A stretch of DNA of 25,465 nt, from positions 1 through 25,465 of the IMG/VR virus record IMGVR_UViG_3300021960_000465. One strand, 5' to 3'. Below are positions 1 to 8,270 of the stretch, one piece after another. Both the position numbers and the translations under genes were made by a program. The DNA comes from a virus. The stretch's first letter is position 1. Every line of letters starts with the position of its first letter. The notes beneath the pieces are model-generated. The model saw nothing but the letters and a program-made list of their open reading frames with translations. It ran no database searches and was not told the DNA's origin.

Positions 1-135
1 TTTTGCATTAATTTCATTTTCTAATTCTTGAAGTTTAATTTTGATTTGACCTTTTTCTTCTTCTGAAGTGTGGACACTGTCGATAACCTTACCAACAGTG
101 TCTACTAAAGATCCGCCTAATAATTTTGAAAGCAT
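1..135 (-). CDS. Holin-like protein, GTA_holin_3TM type (N-terminal part, cut by window edge)
   Basis: The visible 45 codons start MLSKLLGGSLVDTVGKVID and continue with HTSEEEKGQIKIKLQELE. This matches the opening of the three-transmembrane holins of gene transfer agents and marine phages, in which a short amphipathic start is followed by the conserved HTSEEEK segment and then by membrane helices. Those helices would lie beyond base 1. Family members permeabilise the inner membrane so that lysin or particles can escape. The ATG at 135-133 is the first in frame. A 37-residue membrane peptide lies just upstream, which fits a lysis cassette. Family assignment comes from remembered sequence pattern and cannot be confirmed with so little of the protein. 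Confidence 0.7.
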   Translation of the reverse strand, partial: MLSKLLGGSLVDTVGKVIDSVHTSEEEKGQIKIKLQELENEINAK

Positions 136-143
136 TAATTAAT

Positions 144-257
144 TTATGCAACCCACCATTGGTAGACTGCAACAGCCACTATGATAGTGACTATCCATTT
201 TGCGTGTGTATTTAGTTTATTCCATAAACCAAATGTCCAATCCCATATTTTTTTCAT
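144..257 (-). CDS. Small membrane peptide (37 aa) next to holin
   Basis: This short ORF encodes MKKIWDWTFGLWNKLNTHAK followed by a hydrophobic run (WIVTIIVAVAVYQWW) that would span a membrane once, ending in VA. Its ATG overlaps the stop of the 50-residue gene upstream in a TAATG junction, which suggests translational coupling. The holin-type gene follows 8 bases downstream. A one-pass peptide with a basic N-terminus beside a holin could be an accessory lysis protein or a second holin. That role is inferred from position only. Confidence 0.65.
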   Translation of the reverse strand: MKKIWDWTFGLWNKLNTHAKWIVTIIVAVAVYQWWVA

Positions 258-409
258 TAGAATACCCCCTTGAAAGGAACTTTCTTGACTTGTACCGCAT
301 ACTGACCTTGAGTCTTTGACTTAGCTGGATCAGTAGGAGCTAACTTAAAAGGCACTTTTGCCTTATCTGTCATTTGATATTGGCCTTTGTCTATACTTTT
401 TTCTTTCAT
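257..409 (-). CDS. Small basic hypothetical protein (50 aa)
   Basis: The gene encodes a lysine-rich 50-residue protein, beginning MKEKSIDKGQYQMTDKAK and ending VKKVPFKGVF. It has no membrane segment and no cysteines. The sequence is low in complexity but not repetitive, and it fills the space between its neighbours with a 1-base overlap on the downstream side, as expected of a real phage gene. I do not recognise a family. Short basic proteins between portal and lysis genes in marine phages are often minor virion components, but nothing here proves that. Confidence 0.6.
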   Translation of the reverse strand: MKEKSIDKGQYQMTDKAKVPFKLAPTDPAKSKTQGQYAVQVKKVPFKGVF

Positions 410-422
410 TTTAAAATACCTC

Positions 423-638
423 TTAATGTACTGTCGGTTTTACCCACTGTACCTTGCTTCCACCTATGGTGTCAATCAAATTTATTGCCATTTCAGTGCC
501 ATAATTTTCTTCATAGATCATTCTTGTTGTATATAACATTGCAGTTGCAATAATGACTTGTTCTTCAGGTGTTGTATCTGTTTTTTTAAAATATTTAGAT
601 AATTCTTCCATATATTTTTGTAATTTTATATCTGACAT
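423..638 (-). CDS. Hypothetical protein (71 aa)
   Basis: A 71-residue protein predicted to be mainly helical (KLQKYMEELSKYFKK, then EEQVIIATAMLYTTRMIYEE). The start overlaps the upstream DUF6496-like stop by one base in an ATTA junction. There are no transmembrane segments, although the central helix is hydrophobic on one face. I do not recognise the family. Its position between the portal and the lysis genes suggests a late gene. Confidence 0.65.
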   Translation of the reverse strand: MSDIKLQKYMEELSKYFKKTDTTPEEQVIIATAMLYTTRMIYEENYGTEMAINLIDTIGGSKVQWVKPTVH

Positions 639-787
639 TATTTTTTCTTGGATAATCCAGCCTCAGAAAGTGCTATAGCAATAGCTTGTTTACGATTTTT
701 CACCTTTTTCTTTGATTTTCCAATATTTAATTTTTTATTTTTAAATTCTTTCATCACTTTTTCGACTTTTTTCTGTTTTTTATCCAT
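638..787 (-). CDS. DUF6496-like small basic protein (49 aa)
   Basis: The 49-residue product starts MDKKQKKVEKVMKEFKNKKL and ends with KVKNRKQAIAIALSEAGLSKKK. The order, a KVMxEF-type helix, a short Lys/Gly linker and then V-K-x-R-K-Q-A-I-A-I-A-L-S-E-A, is the signature I associate with DUF6496, a family of very small proteins in phages and bacterial genomes. Its function is unknown, though the high lysine content would suit binding to nucleic acid. It overlaps the following gene by one base. Confidence 0.75.
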   Translation of the reverse strand: MDKKQKKVEKVMKEFKNKKLNIGKSKKKVKNRKQAIAIALSEAGLSKKK

Positions 788-789
788 TT

Positions 790-996
790 TTAGCCTTTCT
801 TGGTGTTGTAAAGAACATTTTTTATTAAAGTAGCTCTTAGATCTTTGTCTAAAGATGTTCCTTTTCTATTTTTTTTCAAGCTTGCATACTTTTTCATCAA
901 GTCTGCACGTGTAGGAGCTTTATATCTTTTGTTAGAAGTAGTTGTGTTGGTAGTGTTGCTACTTTTTGTGTTTAATTTAGGAACTTTAATACTCAT
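790..996 (-). CDS. Hypothetical basic protein (68 aa)
   Basis: A 68-residue, lysine- and threonine-rich protein with a low-complexity Asn/Thr stretch (SSNTTNTTTSNKRYK) near the N-terminus and a likely helix (RADLMKKYASLKK) in the middle. It lies 4 bases downstream of the portal gene. No family is recognised. Its charge and place suggest a DNA-associated or connector-associated late protein, which is inference. Confidence 0.6.
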   Translation of the reverse strand: MSIKVPKLNTKSSNTTNTTTSNKRYKAPTRADLMKKYASLKKNRKGTSLDKDLRATLIKNVLYNTKKG

Positions 997-1000
997 GTTA

Positions 1001-3370
1001 TTAGCCTAACATGTTTTTTGCTATGTTGATAGCATTTCTCTCCCTTGAAACTTCAATTTTTTCTTTATCAACTTGGTCCTTTTGTGCAAGTCGAGCAAGG
1101 TCGAGTGTTTGACTGTTCTGATCTTCTTGTGTTCTACGTAATAAATCAGCTTTTCTTATATCTAACTCATCTTCTTTTAAAGCAACTAAAGGATCTTTAC
1201 CTGCATCAGGCATCATTTGTTGTTCTTGTTGTACTAATTGTTCTGTTAATTCCACAATTCTATTAGCAATCGCTTTTTGTGATTCTACTTGAATTGCTTG
1301 CATCTCTTCAGGAGACATTTGGATACCTTGTTGCTGTGCTTCCATCATCTTCTGTTGTGCTGCTTGTTGTATTTCTTCATTCGCCATGGCAGAAATGTGA
1401 TCAGAGATATGAGCTTGTAAAGCCATCAAGACTACTAAATTACTTTTAACTAATTGAGAGCTCATAAAAACTTGGTGAGCTTTAATATGAGCCATGTGAT
1501 CTTGTCCAGGAAATACTTGAGCGGGCATATTACGTAAGGCATTACCATTCTCGATACCTGGATCGAGTGGTTGTGGTTGAGGTGGTTCTGGTAAAATTTG
1601 TTCAATATTAGAAACTCGTAAAGCCACATACATTCTTCTATATGCTTCTCTTAAATTATGTAACTGAGGTGCAGATTGTGCCATTTGTAATTGTGTCTGA
1701 GCCATCGCAATACGCTGTGACATAGAGAACATACTAGGATCACTAACAGGCATGATGTCAATTCGATCATCAAAATCTGCTTGTTTAATATTAGGATTAA
1801 TGTTTCCCACACTGTAAGGATAAACAGGGGGTAAATAGATTTGAAAAGTTTTTGCCAATAATGCAAATTCTTGTTTTTGTGCATTGTGTAATCTTTTGTG
1901 AATAGAACTTATAACCATCGTGCCTCGTTCCATTAAGGCAACAGTTGTTCCTACAGGAGCATTTTGATTAATCTGAGCATCACCAATTTTTGAATCAGCT
2001 ACAGAAACAAATCTCTTAGCTGCATCGACACAGAAACCTAAAAGAGCGAATAATGTTTGATCGGGTCCTTTGTAAGGAAGATTGATGAGAGCACCTTGAA
2101 TCGTGCCACTCGGCGCATCCACATCTCTAAACTCACCGGGTTGTAAAGGTTGATCATCATCTCTAATACGAATGCCTCTTGCTTTAAAACCAGCAGGTAA
2201 ATTACTTAGGGTTCCCGCATCAAGTAACTGACGCAAAGCGAGAGTAGCTGTTTTTGATAAGCCACCTATCATATGAATAAGACCAAAACCATAGAACCCT
2301 AATCCAGGAAGGAATTTGTAATGAACAAAATAAGCTTTCTTTTTTCTTAATGGATCTCCTTTTTCATAATTTCTGTAGATAGATAATATTTTATTGCTAC
2401 CTTCATCAATAGTTACAATGTAAGGAAGTTTTTGACCTTGTTCATCTTCATATCCTGGTAAGTCTAAGTAACAATGACACTCATACAAAGTATACATATC
2501 AGATGTATATCCACTTGATTTTGTACCTTCGATAGAATCATATTTGTCTTGGACTTGGTTATCATTATTGTATGGTTGTATTTCAACATCCCTATACAAA
2601 CCAAATATTTGTTTTTTCTTTAACTCAATCTCATTCATCTTGATGATGTGTGTTACTCTTTCTGCATCATCTAAATAACTAGCACCATAAGTAACAACTA
2701 AATCTTCTGCGGGTACAAATTGAGAACGAGCTCTTTCTTCTGTGGAATCATAAAAAACTTTTCTAAAAGCAGAACCTGCCAAAGGTAAATAAAATAACAT
2801 CTGGTCAGTTTCTGTTTCATAATCTTTCATCACATAAGTAATTTGATAATTCATATAATCTTGAACACGTTGTGCTTGTTCTTCTAACTGTTCATTAGAG
2901 GCACCAATGATTGCTGTCTTAACAGGACCATTAGCAGGTAATAATTCTTTGTAAGCTTGAGATTGAAACTGTACGGCTGCTTCGGAGAGTACAGGATGTG
3001 TTACAGAAGAGGCCCCTCTAAATGGTCTTGTACGCTCTTCATATTTAAATCCTAAAAGATCTAAACCTTTTGTATATTGTGTTTCCCAATCTTCTCTGGA
3101 AGTTTTGTCATCTTCAATAGAGGACATTAGATCAATAGAGATATTATCTAAATCTTCATCAGTTAAATATTCTGCTAAGTTAGAATTAAAATCTTCTTCG
3201 CCTAGTGGCTCTTCTGTCATGGGTTGCATATTACCCATATCATCTTCTACAAACTCTGTAATAACTTCTTCGGATCCTGGTTGAATAATCTCTAGTGGAT
3301 CACCTTCAATTTCAATTTTATCTTCGTTATAATTTATATCGGTTGTTACTCTTTTATCGACTGCCATCAT
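1001..3370 (-). CDS. Portal protein (head-tail connector)
   Basis: At 789 residues this is the size of the large portal proteins of podovirus-type and related marine phages. Portals form the dodecameric ring at one capsid vertex through which DNA is packaged. The N-terminus (about 1-90) is acidic. A conserved stretch at about 94-150 contains GLDLLGFKYEERTRPFRGAS and then THPVLSEAAVQFQSQAYKEL, typical of this portal group. The C-terminal quarter (about 640-760) is glutamine-rich and helical, as in the barrel or crown of large portals. The start is ATGATG; either codon may be used, after an AAGGA-type ribosome site. It is one gene away from terL, the usual packaging order. The assignment is by recognised sequence pattern and context. 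Confidence 0.88.
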   Translation of the reverse strand: MMAVDKRVTTDINYNEDKIEIEGDPLEIIQPGSEEVITEFVEDDMGNMQPMTEEPLGEEDFNSNLAEYLTDEDLDNISIDLMSSIEDDKTSREDWETQYTKGLDLLGFKYEERTRPFRGASSVTHPVLSEAAVQFQSQAYKELLPANGPVKTAIIGASNEQLEEQAQRVQDYMNYQITYVMKDYETETDQMLFYLPLAGSAFRKVFYDSTEERARSQFVPAEDLVVTYGASYLDDAERVTHIIKMNEIELKKKQIFGLYRDVEIQPYNNDNQVQDKYDSIEGTKSSGYTSDMYTLYECHCYLDLPGYEDEQGQKLPYIVTIDEGSNKILSIYRNYEKGDPLRKKKAYFVHYKFLPGLGFYGFGLIHMIGGLSKTATLALRQLLDAGTLSNLPAGFKARGIRIRDDDQPLQPGEFRDVDAPSGTIQGALINLPYKGPDQTLFALLGFCVDAAKRFVSVADSKIGDAQINQNAPVGTTVALMERGTMVISSIHKRLHNAQKQEFALLAKTFQIYLPPVYPYSVGNINPNIKQADFDDRIDIMPVSDPSMFSMSQRIAMAQTQLQMAQSAPQLHNLREAYRRMYVALRVSNIEQILPEPPQPQPLDPGIENGNALRNMPAQVFPGQDHMAHIKAHQVFMSSQLVKSNLVVLMALQAHISDHISAMANEEIQQAAQQKMMEAQQQGIQMSPEEMQAIQVESQKAIANRIVELTEQLVQQEQQMMPDAGKDPLVALKEDELDIRKADLLRRTQEDQNSQTLDLARLAQKDQVDKEKIEVSRERNAINIAKNMLG

Positions 3371-3470
3371 ACATCCTTGTGTTTGGTCTTTTGTTTGGTT
3401 TCATTAGTTCAAATCCTCTTGGTCTAACTATTCTAACGGGCTTTTTCTTTTTTACGATCTTTTTTTTCAT
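3354..3470 (-). CDS. Small very basic protein (38 aa) overlapping portal start
   Basis: A 38-residue ORF, starting MKKKIVKKKKPVRIVRPRGF and ending NTRMYDGSR, about 40% Lys/Arg. It overlaps the upstream 397-residue gene by 4 bases (ATGA) and the portal start by 17 bases in another frame. Tight overlap on both sides is typical of coupled phage genes and argues that it is real. There is no known function. I recall similar Lys/Arg-rich mini-genes with an RPRGFE core beside the portal in uncultured marine phage contigs. Confidence 0.65.
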   Translation of the reverse strand: MKKKIVKKKKPVRIVRPRGFELMKPNKRPNTRMYDGSR

Positions 3471-4660
3471 AGTGAGTCAATTCCAAATTTTTGTTTTATA
3501 CGCATTTGCCCTAATTCTTCAGGAGTAAAGTACTCAGCTGCTTCTGCCTCACTAGGAAAAGCTAATTCTAAGGGAACACCTAACATAGCTCCTGTTCCTG
3601 ATCTTAGTAACTCAGAAGCTCCTCCTGATTTAATAATACCTAAAAAACTAGCTAAAAATGGTTTCATGTATTTTGGTCTTACTTTTTTGTAAATGTTTTC
3701 AGCTACCGCTTCTGCATTAACAGAAGAAAAACTTCCTCTCATTTTTTCCATTACTTCTTTAACCATTTCAGGTTTAATTTCTTGATTAAAGTATTTAGAA
3801 AGAGCAAATAAAAATCTTGTTTTGATAGCACTTTTCATTTGTGTTTTTGTATAAGGTTTTCCTGTATCAGGATTTACTTGAAATTGTTTTTCTATATCTT
3901 GTGGATAATTATCAATTAATTCTTCAATAGCAGAATCAATTGCTTTGGTATCTGACTTAGTTATATAACCCGCTTGTTCTAAAGCTTCTGTTGTAAAACC
4001 TCTCATACCAGAAGTGGTGGATGATTTAACCTTCATTCCTTTTTCATAAGTGCCACCTACATATTCTTCTGGGTTAATATTTTTTTCGGATAATATGGCT
4101 TCTAGTAGATCAGGATTTTTTGCTAATTGTTTGTACTCAGGAAACTTAATAGCATATTGTTTAGCCGCTTCTTTTTTTAAAGCTTCCATACTAGCAGGAT
4201 TAGGAAAATCTTTTTTTACTTTTTCAAAATAGGATTCAAAACTTTCTCCTGGTTTTACTTCTGTAAAAACAGTTCCTGCGGGTAAATCTTTTTCAATACG
4301 AGGTCTAGATTCCTGTATCTTTTGTTCTAATTCTACTGTGGCATCTTCAGGGGGAATAATAGATCCAGGCTCTGCTATTTGTTTTCCTAAATTTTGAATT
4401 TCTTTACTACCTGTTTCCGCTAAACCTAAAAAAGTTTTTCCTGTCTTACCTGTTTTAATTCCTGTTTCTTTAATTCTACTTGTACCCACAGGTGTTTCAG
4501 ATGTGGGTGATAAAGTAGATTGAGTAGAGAAAGGTAATTCTTTTTCATATGTACCTGCTTTTTCAATATCAAAAATATCTATTGTTGTAGGTTTAACTTC
4601 GGAAGGTTTAATTCCAATAACCTTGTTTAAATAATCTTGTATGTCTTTAGTAAATGGCAT
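3467..4660 (-). CDS. Hypothetical virion-associated protein (397 aa)
   Basis: This gene sits between terL and the portal. The first 120 residues are rich in Thr, Ser, Pro and Gly and probably disordered; residues about 130-330 look helical. Near the C-terminus a Gly/Ala-rich hydrophobic segment (SGTGAMLGVPLELAFPS) is followed by EAEAAEYFTPEELGQMRIKQ. Such tail segments occur in internal or ejected virion proteins that interact with membrane, but no catalytic motif is visible. The gene overlaps terL by one base (stop/start) and the 38-residue gene by four. No family is recognised, so the virion role is inferred from position. Confidence 0.75.
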   Translation of the reverse strand: MPFTKDIQDYLNKVIGIKPSEVKPTTIDIFDIEKAGTYEKELPFSTQSTLSPTSETPVGTSRIKETGIKTGKTGKTFLGLAETGSKEIQNLGKQIAEPGSIIPPEDATVELEQKIQESRPRIEKDLPAGTVFTEVKPGESFESYFEKVKKDFPNPASMEALKKEAAKQYAIKFPEYKQLAKNPDLLEAILSEKNINPEEYVGGTYEKGMKVKSSTTSGMRGFTTEALEQAGYITKSDTKAIDSAIEELIDNYPQDIEKQFQVNPDTGKPYTKTQMKSAIKTRFLFALSKYFNQEIKPEMVKEVMEKMRGSFSSVNAEAVAENIYKKVRPKYMKPFLASFLGIIKSGGASELLRSGTGAMLGVPLELAFPSEAEAAEYFTPEELGQMRIKQKFGIDSL

Positions 4661-6129
4661 CAGTTATAATACTCATATGTTCTATAGTCCTTGCTGTCAT
4701 CTCGATAATCATCCTCGAGATCCACAAAGTTTCCAGCACGGTAACGCATCAATGCCTGTGTCGTGCTGTCCACATAGTCATCGTGTTCGCCATACGGGAA
4801 CGCTGCGCATTCTTCAATTAACTCTTGCGACCATTCTCGATCCACATAAAATACTTTACCCGACTCAAAGATCGGTGCAATTGCGTTAACTCTTGACAAC
4901 TTATCATTCCCTCTACTAGGTGTAAAGTTAGATATAGGTATTCCTAGTCTATTTAATTCTTGTGTCAAAGGAGCTCCCGAGGCTTTTTGTTCAATGATAA
5001 CTGTATCAGGATCCCAGTACTTATATTGATTTAAAGCAACTTTTTTCAATTCAGGAAAATCCCATCTTCCTTTTAAAGCATCGAGAAGCAAGACTCCTGT
5101 GCCTAGCATCCCTTCATGTTGAAACACACCCCATGTTGTAATAGCCGAATAGTCCGCTGTTTCTTTTTGGGAATAAGCAGTGTCATAGGATTGTATTTTA
5201 TGAAGTAATGTAGGAAGAGGTTTTTTCCATTCTTTCCACCACTCTCTTTTTAAAATAGCTGTTTCTTCTGAAGTAGGATTCTGTTGATATTGAGCTTGCC
5301 ATTTACTTTCACTAATCGCTGCTTTTACTTTTAATAATTCTTCTGCTTTCCAATACTCGGGCCAAACAGGATTACCACTGGGTAAGATAGCAGGAAACTC
5401 GATAACTTCCCATTTATCCCCTCGATCACTTTTTGCTTGAGCTCTGACTAACTGACCTGTCAAATCTTTCTCTGACCACCTCGTCATCACCACCACAATC
5501 GCACCACCGGGTTGTAAACGCTGACGAGGACCTGAGGTATACCATTCATACGCATTGTCCATAGCAGTTGAACTCAGGACATCTTGTTCTGTATGCGGAT
5601 CATCAATAATCAATAGATCTGCACCACGACCTGTAATCGCTCCCCCTACACCCGCTGCATAATATTCTCCCCCGTGATTGGTTTCCCATCGACCCGAAGC
5701 TTTCGAGTCAGTGGCAATCTGGACATCATAAAAGACTTGTTGGAATAAAGGATCATCGACTAAGTTTTTCATCTTACGACCGAAGCGTGTAGCGAGTTCC
5801 GAGTTGTGAGAAGTTTGAATTATTTTAAGTTTAGGATTTCTACCAATCATCCATGCAGGAAACAGATAGGATGCAAATTCTGATTTTGTATGACGAGGGG
5901 GCATGTTAACAATCAATCGTTTTATTTCGCCTGTGGCTATCTTCTCAAACATCTCTGCAATTTTACGATGATGAGCACCATCGATAAACTCGGGCCAAAC
6001 ATGTTTGACAAAAGGAATAAATTTTTTCTCACAACTCTCTAAGAACTTTAATCTCTCTGTGATGAGTTGTTGTTCGAGTTCTTCTCGTTGAAGAGTTTCG
6101 AGATCCGTGTTGCTTGCTACTTGGTTCAT
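4660..6129 (-). CDS. terL: Terminase large subunit (packaging ATPase-nuclease)
   Basis: The 489-residue product has both TerL domains. The ATPase shows a variant Walker A (MPPRHTKSE, about 76-84), a Walker B (LLIIDDPH, about 172-179) and a coupling motif (MTRW, about 215-218). The C-terminal RNase H-like nuclease shows three acidic positions: YDTAYS (D316), VIIEQKASG (E380) and HDDYVDS (D450/D451). The enzyme cuts concatemeric DNA and pumps it through the portal. Length is normal for the family. It starts at the ATG at 6129, overlapping the upstream 98-residue gene by 4 bases. Its small subunit is not adjacent but lies at 16908-17399, which is unusual. Confidence 0.95.
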   Translation of the reverse strand: MNQVASNTDLETLQREELEQQLITERLKFLESCEKKFIPFVKHVWPEFIDGAHHRKIAEMFEKIATGEIKRLIVNMPPRHTKSEFASYLFPAWMIGRNPKLKIIQTSHNSELATRFGRKMKNLVDDPLFQQVFYDVQIATDSKASGRWETNHGGEYYAAGVGGAITGRGADLLIIDDPHTEQDVLSSTAMDNAYEWYTSGPRQRLQPGGAIVVVMTRWSEKDLTGQLVRAQAKSDRGDKWEVIEFPAILPSGNPVWPEYWKAEELLKVKAAISESKWQAQYQQNPTSEETAILKREWWKEWKKPLPTLLHKIQSYDTAYSQKETADYSAITTWGVFQHEGMLGTGVLLLDALKGRWDFPELKKVALNQYKYWDPDTVIIEQKASGAPLTQELNRLGIPISNFTPSRGNDKLSRVNAIAPIFESGKVFYVDREWSQELIEECAAFPYGEHDDYVDSTTQALMRYRAGNFVDLEDDYRDDSKDYRTYEYYN

Positions 6130-6422
6130 TCTTGTATGTAGTTCATCACGAACTGTATCTTCTTGTTGCCATCTTCAATTTGTTTTGCAAAGTGGTCGAA
6201 GTAATCACGCATCATGTGGCAAAATTTTAATTTATGTTTTTTACTACCCTCAATCATCTCTACTAGATTCTTTGAATCAGAATAGATAACCGCATCAGGA
6301 TGTAAACCAAAATAATCATCTGTGTCTTGCATCACATCAAATATAATATGAACTTCAGGAACCAGTCCTTCTCTCTCTTCTGCTAATTTCTGTCTGCGAT
6401 GAAAATCTAGATCAATGATCAT
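6126..6422 (-). CDS. Hypothetical protein (98 aa) upstream of terL
   Basis: A 98-residue soluble protein, with a likely beta-strand core (VPEVHIIFDVMQ, then PDAVIYSDSKNLVEMIEG) and a C-terminal helix. It overlaps terL by 4 bases (ATGA), so the two are probably co-translated. I do not recognise the family. In this place one might expect a terminase small subunit, but there is no helix-turn-helix signature, and a better small-subunit candidate exists at 16908-17399. Confidence 0.7.
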   Translation of the reverse strand: MIIDLDFHRRQKLAEEREGLVPEVHIIFDVMQDTDDYFGLHPDAVIYSDSKNLVEMIEGSKKHKLKFCHMMRDYFDHFAKQIEDGNKKIQFVMNYIQE

Positions 6423-6431
6423 AGAAGTTAT

Positions 6432-7409
6432 TTAAACTCCACCCATACCGCCTCGTTTGCTGACTCTATCTTTTAAACTATTAATGCCTCTATTATCTCT
6501 TACCATTTTTGACAATATGGTTCTGCCCTTATCATCTGTGGCTCCTGTGCCAATATAATTTTCTCTCATAATACCATCGGGTCCTTTAAATAATGTAGGT
6601 CCTTTACCGCCCCCTGAAGATTGACTAGGGGTACTTATTTGTTCCCCACCCCCTATAGTTCCTTGATCCGTGGTTCCTGCTAGGGTACCTTGATCTTTCT
6701 TCTTAAAGTATTTTAAAACACCCATCTTATCTTCTGCACCAAACTTCTTCCAGTTCTCTAGTGCATCGGGTCTAATCTTTCCTGAACGATCCACATACTT
6801 TGACCAACTCGTGGGATTACCAAATAAATCTGTTTGAAAGAATTCTCCTTTAGTCGTGTAAGCAATCTGATCGAGGTATCGAGCCAAATCACTCGCATCA
6901 CCGTATTGTGATTTATACTGTGATTCAAAATATTCTTTAGGTGTACCACCTGATGATTCAATAGCTAATTCTACAGCGGGAGATAGTCTATACTCTCCTG
7001 TACCAGGAGTATAATCATAACCCATAAACTTCCTGAATCCTGAAGAAGCTTCTGCGGGTGTAATAGTTTGTAGGATACCTTGATTAGCAAGAGTCTCTAA
7101 AGCTTCTGCATTACGACCGCTTATCGCACCACGGGTTAGCAAACCGAATATAGGGTTAATGTAGCCCATACCAAGAGTCGTGGCTCCTTCTCCAGTAGGT
7201 AAAAGATCAAATGGTCCACCTGATGTAAAAGGACTTCTGCTAGTTAAGTTTTCGTAATTATAAGTTGATTTAGGATATAAGGTACCTGCTAATAGGGCTT
7301 TGTAAGCACCTGCTGGATCCGATGGATCTAACAAATAACTCATCGCTCCTGTACCACCACCGAGTGCAGGATCTTGTGTAAAGTAACCTTGTGGATTTAT
7401 TTCAGCCAT
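6432..7409 (-). CDS. Hypothetical virion-type protein (325 aa)
   Basis: The N-terminus is rich in Gly, Pro, Tyr and Thr (for example QDPALGGGTGAMSYLLDPSD), the middle (about 95-235) is mixed helix, and the C-terminal 80 residues are Gly/Ser/Thr-rich, ending in a basic tail, SKRGGMGGV. This composition is typical of structural or ejected phage proteins. It is the first gene after the non-coding island at 7410-7778, so it probably opens the late transcription unit that contains terL and the portal. No catalytic motif or named family is recognised. Confidence 0.75.
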   Translation of the reverse strand: MAEINPQGYFTQDPALGGGTGAMSYLLDPSDPAGAYKALLAGTLYPKSTYNYENLTSRSPFTSGGPFDLLPTGEGATTLGMGYINPIFGLLTRGAISGRNAEALETLANQGILQTITPAEASSGFRKFMGYDYTPGTGEYRLSPAVELAIESSGGTPKEYFESQYKSQYGDASDLARYLDQIAYTTKGEFFQTDLFGNPTSWSKYVDRSGKIRPDALENWKKFGAEDKMGVLKYFKKKDQGTLAGTTDQGTIGGGEQISTPSQSSGGGKGPTLFKGPDGIMRENYIGTGATDDKGRTILSKMVRDNRGINSLKDRVSKRGGMGGV

Positions 7410-7595
7410 ATACGAAAAATATACAAATGTAGAACAGTTTCAAGTGTAAATGTTTCTATGAATTAGGGCCTTAGGGTAAATATAAAAAAATAGGGCTAAG
7501 AAATGGTCCCCCCAGGTATCCAGTTCCTGCTCATCTGGTCGGGCTAGGGTACCTTAAATCATTTTAACCAGAGCCCAGAGCTTCAGCTCAAGGGT

Positions 7596-7612
7596 GGGGG
7601 TGCAGCTCCCCC
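7596..7612. repeat. Hairpin with G5/C5 stem
   Basis: Five G bases and five C bases flank a 7-base centre (TGCAGCT). Bases 7601-7617 share a 16-base core with the palindrome region at 7755-7770, apart from one inserted A. No U-run follows on either strand, so it is not a classical terminator. Confidence 0.6.
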
Positions 7613-7716
7613 AGACCGAGAAAATCGTTTGGGGGTCTTGTCGTAGTTTGCATGATGCTCGCTCCTGGTCACACTAAACGAGGCAGCTCTGGGAATTCGC
7701 CAGGTGTTTTTTTCCT

Positions 7717-7735
7717 GATGCGAAGCACCAGGGCA
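7717..7735. repeat. Eight-bp hairpin, not a standard terminator
   Basis: Read on the minus strand, CCTGGTGC and GCATCAGG pair around TTC, with one G-U pair. It is followed there by a run of A, and on the plus strand it is preceded by a run of T, so neither orientation gives a hairpin followed by U. It may be a binding site or a DNA secondary-structure element. Confidence 0.5.
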
Positions 7736-7747
7736 CAAATTGCGACA

Positions 7748-7765
7748 GGGGAGCTGCAGCTCCCC
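7748..7765. repeat. Perfect 18-bp palindrome
   Basis: GGGGAGCTGCAGCTCCCC reads the same on both strands with no spacer. It stands out in an AT-rich genome. It lies 14 bases past the stop of the gene ending at 7779. A dimeric DNA-binding protein or a cut or packaging site are possible readings. Confidence 0.8.
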
Positions 7766-7778
7766 CGACCAGATTAAT

Positions 7779-8039
7779 TTAATTTTGGATTAGTTTTTTT
7801 ATCCTGTTGAGTTGATCTTTTAGATAAGACTTAGGATAATCGTTTAATAGCTCTTGGATCTCGGCTCTAAAAGTTTCAGGGTCAAGATCATCAAAGAACG
7901 ATTTTAAATCTTCCAGAGAAAAATTAATAATTGATCTTCTGGTCTCTTCTGGAATTAGATCATCATCAACCCAGTCGTAATGCTCCAGAGCTTTGAGTTG
8001 ATAAAGATCTAATTCGGTTAATGAATTAATATTCGTCAT
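7779..8039 (-). CDS. Hypothetical acidic protein (86 aa)
   Basis: An acidic, helical protein that starts MTNINSLTELDLYQLKALEH and has FSLEDLKSFFDDLDPETFR in the middle and a basic C-terminal helix. I chose the ATG at 8039, preceded by GGGTGAG at about 7 bases; an in-frame GTG at 8051 would add four residues. It overlaps the end of the upstream Cys-rich gene in another frame. No family is recognised. It is the last gene before the non-coding island. Confidence 0.65.
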   Translation of the reverse strand: MTNINSLTELDLYQLKALEHYDWVDDDLIPEETRRSIINFSLEDLKSFFDDLDPETFRAEIQELLNDYPKSYLKDQLNRIKKLIQN

Positions 8040-8268
8040 CGATGTTCTCACCCATCTCGGTCATGAGCTCACGATACTCGGAGCTATCACCAAAGATCTC
8101 TGGGCGATATTGTGAACGCAAAGTATCTTCGCACTTATCACAACACCAACCACAAGAGATACCCATGGAGTCGGTTAATTCATACCTTGGATAATCCTCA
8201 GGGGATTTACAAGGCTTCTCATCATTGAAAGCCATACGGCATTCATCAGGTTGTCTAAAATCAAACAT
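8026..8268 (-). CDS. Hypothetical Cys-rich protein (80 aa)
   Basis: This 80-residue protein contains a compact cysteine cluster, CGWCCDKCED (about 39-48), and two further cysteines near the N-terminus (DECRMAF, KPCKSPED). That could bind one zinc ion. The C-terminus is acidic. It follows the DUF3846-like gene by 2 bases and overlaps the next gene. I do not recognise a named family; small zinc-ribbon-like proteins of this kind are common in phage early regions. Confidence 0.65.
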   Translation of the reverse strand: MFDFRQPDECRMAFNDEKPCKSPEDYPRYELTDSMGISCGWCCDKCEDTLRSQYRPEIFGDSSEYRELMTEMGENIDDEY

Positions 8269-8270
8269 GA

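Larger units (their letters stand above)
7410..7778. other. Non-coding GC-rich, palindrome-rich island
   Basis: The 369 bases between the accessory cluster and the late genes carry no convincing gene on either strand. Bases about 7500-7770 are much richer in G and C than the surrounding DNA. They hold a perfect 18-bp palindrome (7748-7765), a G5/C5 hairpin (7596-7612), two copies of TGCAGCTCCCCC(A)GACC (7601-7617 and 7755-7770), a hairpin at 7717-7735, and several copies of CCAGAGC or its complement. Bases 7410-7500 are AT-rich and should contain the promoter for the late genes; TTGAAA and TATATT-like words are present, but the spacing is poor. Candidate roles are packaging site, origin or transcription boundary; none is proven. 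Confidence 0.7.

Noticed and set aside
6126-6422. Terminase small subunit next to terL
   Set aside because: The protein lacks a helix-turn-helix pattern, whereas the gene at 16908-17399 has the small-terminase N-terminal signature.
7717-7735. Rho-independent terminator in the GC-rich island
   Set aside because: The homopolymer run is on the wrong side for both strands.
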